Part shown: in pieces, positions 35,500-47,143 of the stretch
Layout of the letters: every line of letters begins with the position of its first letter
Position numbering within the stretch: the stretch's first letter is position 1
Source: Bos javanicus
Lineage: Eukaryota; Chordata; Mammalia; Artiodactyla; Bovidae
NCBI RefSeq assembly: GCF_032452875.1
Contig: NC_083876.1
Location: 2,356,001 to 2,420,000, forward strand
DNA: 64,000 nucleotides
Direction: 5' to 3'
Program-made: the position numbers and the translations under genes
Notes under the pieces: model-generated
What the model was told of the DNA's origin: nothing
The model's input: the letters and a program-made list of their open reading frames with translations, nothing else
Database searches by the model: none

Positions 35500-35610
35500 A
35501 TAAGAAAATGCCACACCTGGATTTCAGTCTCAAATTTTTTATAAGCATTTTGACCTCAGACATCTTATTTAAATTTGGCTTATCTCCTTAACTGTAAGCT
35601 GGAAATAATA
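35500..35610 (+). repeat. Probable MIR SINE, sense
   Basis: GGATTTCAGTCTCAAA...TTTTGACCTCAGACATCTTATTTAAATTTGGCTTATCTCCTTAACTGTAAGCTGGAAATAATATCTAAC matches the MIR core order (TGACCTTGGGCAAGTTA..., CTCAGTTTCC, TGTAAAATGGGGATAATAATA). Ancient mammalian SINE. Confidence 0.5.
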
Positions 35611-36321
35611 TCTAACAGTTTACTAAGACATCACGTGACAGATGCTTTTAAGCCTGACCTGCAACAGGAGCCACAGACTTCCCTCTCCTCCTGATTTTCT
35701 CAGACCAGCAGTCAAGTTGACTTGTGACATGTGGACCAAAACCTTGTCCATGTATATGTTTGTCAATGAAATCTGAAGACTTTCTCTCCCTTCCCTTAAT
35801 GAGGCTCTGTAAGTAGATCTCTACAAATCCCTGTCTCCTTAATGGGGTTATTTGAAGGCAGGAGCTATTTCTTAGATGTTTATTGCATCACTATAATATG
35901 TGGTCCAATATTGATTTAATGAAGTGAGCTTTTTTTTTTTTTTAATCACTGAAACTTTTTTTGTTTGTTTGTTTGTTTTTTAATTTTACTTTATATAGTA
36001 GTCCCTTGTTTGAGTTTCCAGAAAATTCCTAATCCATGTTAGTAAATGCACAAAATTAGGTTTTGCTTTTGAAAACATGAATTCAGACTAAGTAGTTTGT
36101 AATTATTTGTGTATATTTGCTTTTTTTTTTTTTTAATCTCCAATTAACAATTGTCACACAGTGAATTTTCATTGGGCAACCAACATCATTAGACAATCTT
36201 CAATAAAAGCATCCTTAAGTTTGATTTCATTGATTTAATAAAATTCTCTGGTTAATTAAAATTCTTGTCTACATTTTAGAAGAAGCTCCAGTGCCATAGA
36301 TTGTTTCCATGTCCATACTAA
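35611..36321. other. Unassigned AT-rich stretch
   Basis: Contains T-runs and a (GTTT)n run near 35930-35990 and a T-run at 36120-36136. Nothing else recognised. Confidence 0.4.
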
Positions 36322-36505
36322 GAGTGTGTTAATCACTCAGCCATGTCCAACTTTTTGAAACCCCAAGGCATGTAGCCAGCCAGGCTCCTCTGTCCTAATC
36401 AAATGGACATCCAATTCCTTCTCCAGGGGATCTTCCCAAAGCAGGTATCAAATTAGATCCCCTGCATTGTATCAGATTCTTTACCATCTGAGCCACCAGG
36501 GACAT
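36322..36505 (-). mobile_element. Bov-tA SINE, antisense
   Basis: TTAATCACTCAGCCATGTCC start, CCTTCTCCAGGGGATCTTCCC middle, CCATCTGAGCCACCAGGGAC end. Diverged. Confidence 0.88.
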
Positions 36506-36598
36506 ATAGAAAAAAATGGTGTATTTCAAAATCTTTAAAAGTTTGAAACTAATAGATGGAGAAATATACCATGTTCATGGATTAGAAGAATCAATATA

Positions 36599-37886
36599 GT
36601 GAAAATGAGTACACTACCCAAAGCAATTTATAGATTCAATGCAATCCCTATCAAGCTAGCAATGGTATTCTTCACAGAGCTAGAACAAATAATTTCACAA
36701 TTTGTATGGAAATACAAAAACACTCAAATATCCAAAGCAATCTTGAGAAAGAAGAATGGAACTGGAGGAATCAACCTACCTGACTTCAGGCTCTACTACA
36801 AAGCCACAGATATCAAGACAGTATGGTACTGGCACAAAATAGAAATATAGATCCATGGAACAAAATAGAAAGCCCAGAGATAAATCCATGCACTTATGGA
36901 CACCTTATCTTTGACAAAGGAGGCGAGAATATACAATGGATTAAAGACAATCTCTTTAACAAGTGGTGCTGGGAAATCTGGTCAACCACTTGTAAAAGAA
37001 TGAAACTAGAACACTTTCTAACACCAGACACAAAAATAAACTCAAAATGGATTAAAGATCTCAATGTAAGACCAGAAACTATAAAACTCCTAGAGGAGAA
37101 CATAGGCAAAACACTCTCTGACATACATCACAGCAGGATCCTCTATGACCCACCTCCCAGAATATTGGAAATAAAAGCAAAAATAAACAAATGGGACCTA
37201 ATTAACCTTAAAAGCTTCTGCACATCAAAGGAAACTATAAGCAAGGTGAAAAGGCAGCCTTCAGAATGGAAGAAAATAATAGCAAATGAAGCAACTGACA
37301 AACAACTAATCTCAAAAATATACAAGCAACTCCTACAGCTCAACTCCAGAAAAATAAATGACCCAATCAAAAAATGGGCCAAAGAACTAAATAGATATTT
37401 CTCCAAAGAAGACATACAGATGGCTAACAAACACATGAAAAGATGCTCAACATCACTCATTATCAGAGAAATGCAAATCAAAACCACTATGAGGTACCAT
37501 TTCACGCCAGTCAGAATGGCTGCGATCAAAAAGTCTACAAGCAATAAATGCTGGAGAGGGTGTGGAGAAAAGGGAACTCTCTTACACTGTTGGTGGGAAT
37601 GCAAACTAGTACAGCCACTATGGAGAACAGTGTGGAGATTCCTTAAAAAACTGGAAATAGAACTGCCTTATGATCCAGCAGTCCCACTGCTGGGCATACA
37701 CACTGAGGAAACCAGAAGGGAAAGAGACACGTGTACCCCAATGTTCATTGCAGCACTGTTTATAATAGCCAGGACATGGAAGCAACCTAGATGCCCATCA
37801 GCAGATGAATGGATAAGAAAGCAGTGGTACATATACACAATGGAGTATTACTCAGCCATTAAAAAGAATACATTTGGATCAGTTCT
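36599..37886 (+). pseudogene. L1 ORF2 C-terminal half, truncated by the LTR
   Basis: 36599-36850 (KAIYRFNAIPIKLAMVFFTELEQIISQF) shifts frame near 36836 into 36823-37886 (HLIFDKGGENIQWIKDNLFNKWCWEIW ... KKIIANEATDKQLISKIYKQLLQLNSRKINDPIKKWAKELNRYFSKEDIQMANKHMKRCS ... CWRGCGEKGTLLHCWWEC ... NTFGSVL). The frame is open for over 350 codons up to the LTR insertion at 37887, which removes the C-terminus. Endonuclease and RT domains are absent. Confidence 0.9.
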
Positions 37887-39175
37887 TGTTGGGGGCCAGA
37901 GTGAGGTACTCCGCCCATGGCAAAGGTCATGAGGAAGGAGGCTCGACATATGCAAAGGCGGGATTGAGCCTCAGGAGTCCCCCTGGAAATCCTCGAGCGT
38001 CTACCCCCATAACCAGAGCCTGCCTACTTTACTACTTTGTGCTCTTACCTACACCTCTGACTTTACGGGGGGCTGTCCCCCACCACCTCTTTTGGAGAAG
38101 AAGTTAACCTAGAGCTCCAGTCAATAAAAACTCTTGGGTGTGACAAGAGTGTTTTAACCTACAAACTCCTCTGAAGGTTCTCTGGCCTGCCTGACAGGCT
38201 TGTCCGGCCACATGTGATCGCTCACAGCCTCCCAACCGTGAGAGGCACGAGATGCTTTAAACCTTCTAAAAACAGGTTCCTTAGAAAAGTTAGAAAACTA
38301 TTAGTATAAGTATAATGGGCTGATTAGAAATTGTATTGGTGAAGGGTTTTTCATTTGTTGAGCCAATGTTTGTTGCTAAGTCTCCATATCCCCTGCCCTT
38401 ACACACATTAATGAATATATAGAAGAAATAAGTATTAACCTTTGATATTAATCACGTTAGACCTTAGGCTAAGTAAATTCTTTCCTTAACTAAAACCCAC
38501 TACACCCTCACCCTGTAGGAATGTAACTTTACTTGGGTGGCATCTGTTTTGAGAATAATCAGCCCTGAAGAAATAAGTGTCCTGACTGACTGACCGCTGT
38601 CACAAGGAGAGGGTCGTACATTGTCAGCAGGCCCCCCTGGCCAGAAGATGATGTAACACCCCTAAGACCTCTGTATACATTTGTGTGAAGCACCTGACTT
38701 TAATAAAAGTCAGGACTGCTGTCCCCATGTGACTTTTGTATAACATCTCAGTGTATAAAAACAGACTCTGGAAAATAAAGAATTGGGATCAGTTTCTCGA
38801 AATACTGGTCTCCCCATGTCGCTCTCTCTCTCACTCTGGTTGAGTCTCCATCTGGAGCGCGGAACCCACCATGCTTACTAATTATGCCTGGGCTTCTAAG
38901 ATCCGACCGGGGAGGCCTCAGTGTCTCCTCTCCTTCGGGAGAATGGAAGGACGCCTGCGGCCTACGTAAGTGGTGCAAACTTCTTGTCTTGAAGTTTTAT
39001 TGGTCTCCCGCGTAAACCAAGCCACTCAGCCTCTTTTCTCCACTGAATTTTCCTACTGAGCTATCCTCATCCTATTACTCTTTATATCTTTGATAAAATA
39101 TTTAAATAAATAAATAGGTCGCCGACGCCGTCCCCGCTTCGAATACCCTGGATCAGCCGGGGGAGGACCCCGGCA
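37887..39175 (+). mobile_element. Solo LTR of an endogenous retrovirus (class II-like)
   Basis: A 1,289-bp block with TG...CA ends (TGTTGGGGGCCAGAG ... GGGAGGACCCCGGCA), flanked by a perfect 6-bp TSD AGTTCT (37881-37886; 39176-39181) inside L1 ORF2. TATA-like GTATAAAA lies at 38753-38760, with AATAAA at 38774-38779 and earlier AATAAA at about 38702 and 38123. A 6-bp TSD and a long U3 suggest a class II (betaretrovirus-like) element. No internal genes remain, as expected after LTR-LTR recombination. The CpG-rich U5 end (39119-39165) suggests modest age. The longest open frame is under 80 codons, so the LTR codes for nothing obvious. Confidence 0.88.
38753..38779 (+). promoter_or_regulatory. 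LTR TATA-like box and polyadenylation signal
   Basis: TATAAAA at 38754-38760 is followed by AATAAA at 38774-38779, the usual close spacing at a U3/R region. Inferred from position; no transcription data. Confidence 0.5.
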
Positions 39176-39631
39176 AGTTCTAATGAGGTGGATGAAACTG
39201 GAGCCTATTATACAGAGTGAAGTAAGCCAGAAAGTAAAACACCAATACAGTATACTAACGCATATATATGGAATTTAGAAAGATGGTAACAATAACCCTG
39301 TATATGAGACAGCAAAAGAGACACTGATGTATAGAACAGTCTTATGGACTCTGTTGCAGAGGGAGAGGGTGGGGAGATTTGGGAGAATGGCATTGAAACA
39401 TGTATAATATCATGTATGAAATGAGTTGCCAGTCCAGGTTTGATGCACGATACTGGATGCTTGGGGCTAGTGCACTGGGACAACCCAGAGGGATGGTATG
39501 GGGACGGAGGAGGGAGGAGGGTTCAGGATGGGGAATACATGTATACCTGTGGCGGATTCATTTTGATATTTGGCAAAACTAATACAATTTGTAAAGTTTA
39601 AAAATAAAATAAAATTAAAAATAAAAGTTTG

Positions 39632-40357
39632 GCTTTGTAAAAATGTTTAAATGCTATTAGTTTTATTTTACTTGAATTATATTTTAAAAAATTTTTTAAA
39701 TTATTGCTTAAAGTTGTCTCATTTTACCATTCAGTTGTTTCTTAAATAGTTATTAAGCTCTTTAATGTGGCAAATCTTTCTTGAACTCTGGAAATATAGT
39801 AATAATTATAAAATAAGTAAATTAATATATAAATATATTAATAATAATGAACAAACAAAAATATCTGCATTCATGTAAAATTATATTTTTTAACCTCCAC
39901 ACTGATAATTTATCATTACTTAGTTGAAACATAAATACATGTTACAAAATATTTATCATTGCAAAAGCACAAAAAATTACAAGTGTAAACTGCTTATTCA
40001 CTACTTCCTTATTGCATATAAATAGAAAGTCATTGTTTCCAGAGATAATGTGATTTCATGGAGTTTTACCCTATTGTACTTGCAAGCCCTAATTTATTAT
40101 TTCTATGGCCAGAATATAAACAAAAATTTGAACATATCCTCGTTACATAATCAATGAACAAGTTTTGGTTTTGCTTACCCTGTATGATTCTTGTTGTAAC
40201 AACTAAGTGTGTTGTCACTGATTACACATGATAATCCAGAAAGTTTCCTTACTGAAGTAGGATATTCAGAAAAATTCATGGTTGTGAGCTCACTGTTTTC
40301 TAGGAAAATTAAACAGTATAATATTATAACATTTTACTATGGGTGCATAATAGTGTG
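39632..40357. other. Unassigned AT-rich stretch
   Basis: Very AT-rich; no repeat or gene recognised. Confidence 0.4.
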
Positions 40358-40370
40358 CTCTTAACAAAAG

Positions 40371-40528
40371 TGCCTTCCAAGCTCCTCTCTCCATGGAATT
40401 CTCTAGGCAAGAATACTGGAGTGGGTAGCTATTCCCTTCTCCAGGAGATCTTCCAGATCCAGGGATCAAACAAGAATCTCCCACATTGCAGGGAGATTCT
40501 TTACCATGTGAGCCACAAGGAAAGCCCA
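40371..40528 (-). mobile_element. Bov-tA SINE, antisense, with 13-bp TSD
   Basis: CTCCTCTCTCCATGGAATTCTCTAGGCAAG...GTGAGCCACAAGGAAAGC, lacking the far 3' end. The perfect TSD CTCTTAACAAAAG lies at 40358-40370 and 40529-40541. The element is a shortened Bov-tA. Confidence 0.92.
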
Positions 40529-40626
40529 CTCTTAACAAAAGGCATTTAAAATAATCATCAATTATAATGAACTATCTTTCTGTGTAGATTTCTGCTGGTT
40601 GAATTACACAAGTAGTTATCAGCTTT

Positions 40627-40662
40627 AAAAAAAAAAAAAAAAACAAACAAACAAACAAACAT
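40627..40662. repeat. Poly(A)-(CAAA)n tract
   Basis: About 17 A followed by five CAAA units. Confidence 0.85.
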
Positions 40663-40744
40663 TGAGTACTCAATCCCTAAAGGGTTTCTGTAGCTTTCTC
40701 TTCCATAATCACAGTCGTATCCATGGACTTGCTAGAAATTCTTC

Positions 40745-41419
40745 TATCATGGCATCTGGTCCCATCACTTCATGGGAAATAGATGGGGAAACAGTGATAA
40801 CAGTGTCAGACTTTATTTTTGGGGGCTCCAAAATCACTGCAGATGGTGAGTGCAGCCATGAAATTAAAAGACGCTTACTCCTTGGAAGGAAAGTTATGAT
40901 CAACCTAGATAGCATATTCAAAACAGAGACATTACTTTGCCAACAAAGGTCCATCTAGTCAAGGCTATGGTTTTTCCTGTGGTCATGTATGAATGTCAGA
41001 GTTGGACTGTGAAGAAGGCTGAGTGCCAAAGAATTGATGCTGTTGAACTGTGGTGTTGGAGAAGACTCTTGAGAGTCTCTTGGACTGCTAGGAGATACAA
41101 CCAGTCCATTCTGAAGGAGATCAGCCCTGGGATTTCTTTGGAAGGAATGATGCTAAAGCTGAAACTCCAGTACTTTGCCACCTCATGTGAAGAGTTGACT
41201 CATTGGAAAAGACTCTGATGCTGGGAGGGATTGGGGACAGGAGGAGAAGGGGATGACAGAGGGTGAGATGGCTGGATGACATCACCGACTTGATGGATGT
41301 AAGTTTGAGTGAACTCCGGGAGTTGGTGATGGACAGGGAGGCCTGGCGTGCTGCGATTCATGCGGTGGCAAAGAGTCGGACACGACTGAGCGACTGAACT
41401 GAAATGAACTGAACTGAAG
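40745..41419 (+). mobile_element. BovB, 5'-truncated, sense, young
   Basis: Starts ATCATGGCATCTGGTCCCATC and ends with the ACTGAACTGAAATGAACTGAACTGAAG tail. C-terminal frames at 40662-40958 and 40937-41218 remain, with two indels. Little divergence from the copy at 14.6 kb. Confidence 0.92.
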
Positions 41420-41551
41420 CGTTCTTCCTCTTCTGCTTTCTCTCAAGTATATATTATATTCTTACTATCTAAATACTTCAGAATATATATGTTTAATTTA
41501 GATAAACCTAATATACTAAAACCTTTACATGGTAATTCTTAATTAAATAAG

Positions 41552-42146
41552 AAATTAATATTTTTATATCAAATTGTGATTTCTCAGTTATGATTTTATC
41601 AAAAAATAAATTCATTTTTATATTTAATATAATATTTCACTTCTCCACTTAGATTCAATAAGGAATCTATCTGTCCTATGACTTCTAAATTGAAGAGAGA
41701 AAAATCTCTTTCTTGGTAAATGTGAACAAAAATAAATCCATGAAAAAAAAAATCCATTCTCAGTTGTTTTTATTCACTTTGATTTTACTACAAAATGTGA
41801 TTCTCAATCTTATCTCATTCTCTTTTCCAACATTTTTTAAATTGACATATAAATTAATATTTCTTATATCAAAATTGTGATTTCTCAGTTATGATTTTAT
41901 CAAAAAATAAATTCATTTTTATTTAATATAGTATTTCCCTTTTCCACTTAGATTCAATAAGGAATCTGTCCTATGACTTCTAAATTGAAGAGAAAAAAAA
42001 CTCTTGCTTGGTAAATGTGAACAAAAATAAATCCATGAAAAAAAATCCATGCTTAGTTGTTTTTATTCACTTTGATTTTACCACAAAATGTCATTCTCAA
42101 TCTTATCTCATTCTCTTTTCCAACATTTTTTTAAATTGAAATATAG
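41552..42146. repeat. Tandem duplication, two units of about 299 bp
   Basis: Unit 1 (41552-41850) and unit 2 (41851 to about 42146) share, in the same order, AAATTAATATTT, GTGATTTCTCAGTTATGATT, GATTCAATAAGGAATCT, CTATGACTTCTAAATTGAAG, GGTAAATGTGAACAAAAATAAATCCATG and CATTCTCTTTTCCAACATTTTTT. They differ by scattered substitutions and small indels. The right edge enters an old L1 3' end, so the duplication seems to have used that edge. Confidence 0.93.
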
Positions 42147-42410
42147 TTGATTTACAATGTTGTGCTAATTTCTGCCCTACAGGAAAGTGATTCCATTACA
42201 CATATATATTATTTTCCATTATGATTTGTCACACGATATTAAATGTAGTTCCCTGTGCTATTACAGTAGGACGCTGTTGTTCATTCATTCTATATATAAT
42301 GGTTGGCATCTGCTAATCCCAAACTCCCAAGCCTTCCCTCCCCCATTCCTCCTCTCCATTGGCAACCAAGATTCTCTTCTCTATTTCTGTGAGTCTTCAA
42401 GACATGTTTT
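42128..42410 (-). mobile_element. Old L1 3' UTR fragment, antisense
   Basis: TTAAATTGAAATATAGTTGATTTACAATGTTGTGCTAATTTCTGCCCTACAGG, TAGTTCCCTGTGCTATTACAGTAGGACGC and TGGCATCTGCTAATCCCAAACTCCCAAGCC match the reverse complement of mammalian L1MA-type 3' ends. Confidence 0.75.
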
Positions 42411-42579
42411 GAGCATCAAAAAATATGGAGAAAATCTGTGTCCTCATGAAATTTTGTCTGGGAGACCTACAATTGTTAGCTATGATAAAAAATGGAAAAA
42501 TTACAAACTAAGTTCAGGTCTGAGAAAATCAAAAGGCTGATGTAATGGAGAAAGTGACTAAGGGATACTTCACTGTAAA

Positions 42580-43080
42580 TAGTTCTCTTTAAAGAGATAA
42601 AATCTTAGTTGAAACCTAAAGGAAGAAAAGCAACTGGCCATATGCTTTTAAGAGGGCAGCACATTTTCTCAAGGACACATGATGAACAAAGTATCAAATG
42701 GAAAATGGCATATTAGAAAACAGTAGTATGCTTAAAAGCAGTGCATATGCAGTCAACTGAGAAAAGAAGATAATAATTTGATATAAAATTGAGAGACAGA
42801 GCAGATTGTATAAGACCTTGAGAGCTAGGTTAAAGATTTTTTATCTTATTCTAAGAATCCACTGAGTTATTCCAAGGAAAGAGTTATAAGGTCTGGTTTT
42901 GCTATAGAATGATTCTGTAAATAATTGATTGTAGAAGGGCAAGGATGGAGGTAGGGAGACAGACTGAGAACATTCCTTCATTAAACCCGGGGAGAATTCA
43001 TCAATCCAGGAGGGCAATTGAAGACAACTGTGGGGTCTGTGAAACTCACTGGAGTGACAGAAACACCCTAAAACCAAATT
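42580..43080 (-). repeat. L2 LINE fragment, antisense
   Basis: TTAGTTGAAACCTAAAGGAAG, GACCTTGAGAGCTAGGTTAAAGATTTTTTATCTTATTCTAAG, GAGTTATAAGGTCTGGTTTTGC and GGGCAAGGATGGAGGTAGGGAGAC follow the block order of reverse-complement L2. Ancient. Confidence 0.55.
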
Positions 43081-44541
43081 GTGCAGGCTTGAATATGTTT
43101 AAACACTTTGTAAGTACGTAAATATAATCATATTTACAATCAAATATAATAATATGTATATTTTTTTTAAGATTCCAGGTGTTATCTTCTAAAAATGACT
43201 ATTGAAAAGATATAAGTTGCTTCCTAGGACCATGAGGATTGATGTCGCATATACCCCTGTTTTTTAGAGAATAATAAACTTAACTATGGCAAGAATTTTG
43301 TCTCAGAATACATATCTTGACTTATCTCTGGGTTCCCTGGTCAGGGAAGTTTCAGGTTCTTTTAAATACAAACAACTGCACCTACCCAGAGCTCTGTGTT
43401 GGGATTAATTCAGCTTCAGATTTGAACTGGTATAGGTTGGGTCAAGTAGGTTGAACAAGGTAAATGGAATTGAGAAGTTATTTGCCCTAACCAGAAAATT
43501 CTGATGGTCTTCATTCTAAATATATTCTTATAGAGACTCTAGTGCATATTTTGAGGAGCACACCATGCTTAGATAAAATTACCTTTCCCTAGCTCTTCCC
43601 AGAATGCTTCACACACACACACACACAAACACACACCCCTGTGTACCTCTTTTGTAAATATTAGGTGTGCATGACTATTGAAGGTAAATGTTTCTAAATT
43701 ATCGGAACCAGCACATATTTTCTTGTAGGTATGGAATTGATATCATGTTCATATAATCCCTTAGCTAGAATTAAAAAAAAAAAAAAAACTTTAGGAGAAA
43801 AAAATGCCGATTTTCTCCTAGTCTTCCTCCTTAGAGAGGTTAAACACGTAAAAGAACTGTTCTGAGTTGGTAAGTAAAGGTATAACTACATAGACTCGCA
43901 CAGAGACCAGATGCTGTGAATGCAAACACTACCACTGTGTCAAGAACTCTGCACAATGTTACAGGTATGACCTTGCTTTGTTTTATTCCTCTTTGAAAGA
44001 GGTGAGATTTTATGAGTGTAAACATTTTCCTAAATAGAAATATCCCTTGAGAAATTTAAATCCCAACTGTTTCAAGGCAGAAAGGCATTTCCATTATGCC
44101 TCTAAAAGACAAGGAAATCAAGTGATGAAACAAGGAGCATGAAAAACCAGTGAACTGCTATTAAAATAAGCACTGGGCTGAAAAGTGAATTTAAAAGTTT
44201 TCTTCTGGAAGTAGAGAATTAGAACAGCACAGCAAATGTAGGGACGGGCATTATGTTGGACAAGAGAATTTTTTTCACAGTCCTCTGAAACTTTAGTGGT
44301 AGCAAGTTCAAAGGTGTGTCATGACAGGAAAATAGCACAAATAAGTATAGCTGATGATTCAGGTAAAATGTGGAGACTGTGTCCCTTCTCAAGGCAGCAG
44401 CTTCCTCCTCCTCACAGCCAGCCAATATTTTCAAAAATGAAAATATATGCCGAACACTTCCAGGACTTCTGTGTTTTTTGTTTTTTAATACGCAAAGCAA
44501 AATTAAGAATATTATGCCTTAATCTAATTTTAAAATATCAT
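43081..44541. other. Unassigned stretch with CA microsatellite
   Basis: A (CA)n run lies at about 43612-43640 and an A-run at 43772-43787. No recognised transposon or gene. Confidence 0.4.
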
Positions 44542-44600
44542 ATATGTGTGTGTGTGTGGGGGGGGTGGGTGGGTGGGTGTGGGTGTGAGTGTGTGTGTTT
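44542..44600 (+). repeat. (TG)n / G-rich tract with G-quadruplex motif
   Basis: (TG)n leads into G8-T-G3-T-G3-T-G3 at 44558-44577 and a further GGG at 44581-44583. The three loops are single T, the arrangement most favourable to a parallel G-quadruplex. It probably arose by slippage from (TG)n. Confidence 0.9.
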
Positions 44601-45460
44601 ATAAATCATACTATCCAATCAAACAGAATGGGGCTCAACCTTTGGTCACATTACAAAGGTGCATAATAATTAAATGGTGGAAGGTCATGGTGTAAAAAGT
44701 CAAAACCCATATCTTCTGAAGATAGAAAAACTGACTCACTGACGATGTCTTGCTTGGGATAAGGTTCAGTACAGTCTTGTCTTTAGCATAACCCAAGGCA
44801 GAAGTGGAGGGGGTGGAAAAAGACTATATCTTATGTGTCTTCTGCCTCTGGGGAGAAGTACTTGGCTCTCCTGTATTAAGAGATGAGAAAATAGTGGCTA
44901 TTTCATCTTTACTTATTGCTTGCCTGCTGCTGATTGTCAGGTGAAATTCAGAGTTTCAGCTTTGTCAAGACTGAGACACACACTGAGCAAACACAGGAAA
45001 GCTTGAGTTATCCTAGGCTAGAACATGACTAGTTTAGTCTGTCCCATGTACACTTTTCAGTACCTAGACAAGCAGTCATGTTGCAGAAACTCAGCATAGG
45101 CCCTAGAAGAATGGCTGGAACTTGGAGTTCAGAGACTTACCTGCTAATTTATGTCTTGATAAAGATGCTCCCTATGACAAGACATGCATTATTCACTTGT
45201 TTGGGATTTATGAAAGTGACTTAGGTAAAAAAGGTAATTAAGAAAGTCATATAAAAGAAAGTCTCAGAGAGAAAGAATAAAGAACTAAATAGAGCAATAA
45301 TATTTATTACCCATTAAAGGGCCAGATAGAAAAATTCTTTCAAAACATAGGAGACACATTTTTATTGTCTGTGTATTATATTGGTATTGGGGTTATTGGG
45401 GTTGAGATTTCAAATTGCAAATGTCTTCCAAGATCTGTGCTTTGTAATAGATCATATTTC
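44601..45460. other. Unassigned stretch
   Basis: No recognised repeat, coding domain or RNA gene. Confidence 0.4.
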
Positions 45461-45474
45461 TATTTCTCTCTTTA

Positions 45475-45929
45475 TTTTTTTTAATTTAAATGTACTTATT
45501 TTAATTGGAGGCTAATTACTTTACAATATTGTATTGGTTTTGCTGTATGTCAACATGAATCTGCCATGGGTGTACACATGTTCCCAATCCTGAACCCCCC
45601 TCCCACCTCCCTCCCCGTACCATCCCTCTGGGTCATTCCAATGCACTAGCCCCGAGCATATTGTATCATGCATCGAACCTGGACTGGCAATTCGTTTCTT
45701 ATATGATATCATACATGTTTCAATGCCATTCTCCCGAATCATCCCACACTCTCCCTCTCCCTCTCCCACAGAGTCCAAAAGACTGTTCTATACATCTGTG
45801 TCTCTTTTGCTGTCTCGCATACAGGGTTATCATTACCATCTTTGGATGAAACTGGAGCCTATTATACAGAGTGAAGTAAGCCAGAAAGAAAAACACCAAT
45901 ACAGTATACTAACGCATATATATGGAAAT
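45475..45929 (-). mobile_element. Short L1 with 5' inversion and 14-bp TSD
   Basis: 45475-45843 is L1 antisense from the poly(A) side (T-run) through the 3' UTR to TTATCATTACCATCTTT. 45844-45929 is L1 in sense (TGGATGAAACTGGAGCC...CGCATATATATGGAA). In L1 order they meet with about five bases missing. The TSD TATTTCTCTCTTTA lies at 45461-45474 and 45930-45943. Only the very end of ORF2 is included. Confidence 0.9.
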
Positions 45930-45943
45930 TATTTCTCTCTTTA

Positions 45944-46455
45944 AAAGTCAGATTTAACTGGACTGGTAGTACTTCTATACTTTAATTAAAAAAAATCTTT
46001 ATAATTTATTTAAACCTGTTTATGTTCTATAGGACCACAGAACATTTCCATTTAAGGAAGGCACCTATTACAGATGAAAACTACTGACTTCCTGGAGATG
46101 CCAGAAATTTTCTAGTCATTGATAGACTAGGAAAATACTTCCACCACAAAGGGCTTATTTTATTTTATGTGGCTGTGGGGTTATAGCTTCATTTCCCAGT
46201 TTCTAGTTGGTATATTCCCTTATCAAAAAGGCAGACTTGTAAGTACATTGGATTCTCTTCCCTTCTTTTTCTAATCAGTTAGGAAAAATCTGTTTTTTCA
46301 ATGGCAGCATCTCATACTGATGGCAAGGGTTTCCATGCTTCCAAAAGTAATAAATAATGTTCATACTGGGGCTTTGGGCTACTTCCTTGGATTCCTGCTC
46401 TGTTGTCAAGTCCATTGTCTTAGTTTGGATTCTGCTGAAATCAGAACATGAGTTC
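45944..46455. other. Unassigned stretch
   Basis: No recognised repeat or gene. Confidence 0.4.
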
Positions 46456-46465
46456 AAAATTCAAT

Positions 46466-47133
46466 CCCACTGCTGGGCATACACACCAAGGAAACCACAA
46501 TTGAAAGAGACGTGTACCCGAATGTTCATCACAGCAGTGTTTATAATAGCCAGGACATGGAAGCAACCTAGATGTCCATAGCAGATGGATGGATAAGAAA
46601 ACTGTGGTGCATATACACAATGGAGTATTACTCAGCCATTAAAAAGGATACATTTGAATCAGTTCTAATGAGGCAGATGAAACTGGAGCCTATTATACAG
46701 AGTGAAGCAAGCCAGAAAGAAAAACATCAATACAATATACTAATGCATATATATGGAATTTAGAAAGATGGTAATGATAACCCTGTATGTGAGACAGCGA
46801 AAGAGACACACATGTATAGTACAGTCTTTTGGACTCTGTGGGAGAGGGCAAGGGTGGGATGATTTGGGAGAATGGCATTGAAACATGTATATTATCATAT
46901 ATGAAATGAATCACCTATCCAGGTTTGATGCATGATACAGGATGCTCGGGGATGGTGCACTGGGATGACCCAGAAGGATGGTGTGGGGAGAGAGGTGGGA
47001 GGGGAGTTTAGGATGGGGAATGCATGTACACCCGTGGTGGGTTCATGTCAATGTATGGCAAAACAAATACAATATTGTAAAATAATTAGCCTCCAATTAA
47101 ATTAATAAATTTATACTAAAAAAAAAAAGGAAA
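46466..47133 (+). mobile_element. L1, 5'-truncated, sense, with 10-bp TSD
   Basis: Starts CCCACTGCTGGGCATACACACC and ends in an A-rich tail. The TSD AAAATTCAAT is at 46456-46465 and 47134-47143. Frames at 46357-46581 and 46572-46763 hold the last part of ORF2 (MEYYSAIKKDTFESVLMRQMKLEPIIQSEASQKEKHQYN). Confidence 0.92.
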
Positions 47134-47143
47134 AAAATTCAAT

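Larger units (their letters stand above)
36546..39622 (+). mobile_element. Young L1, 5'-truncated, split by a solo LTR
   Basis: L1 segments 36546-37886 and 39182-39622 flank an LTR. The TSD AAAAGTTTG is seen at 36537-36545 and 39623-39631. It starts in ORF2 at ACTAATAGATGGAGAAATATACC and ends with the 3' UTR and an A-rich tail. Without the LTR the L1 insert is about 1.79 kb. Confidence 0.93.
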
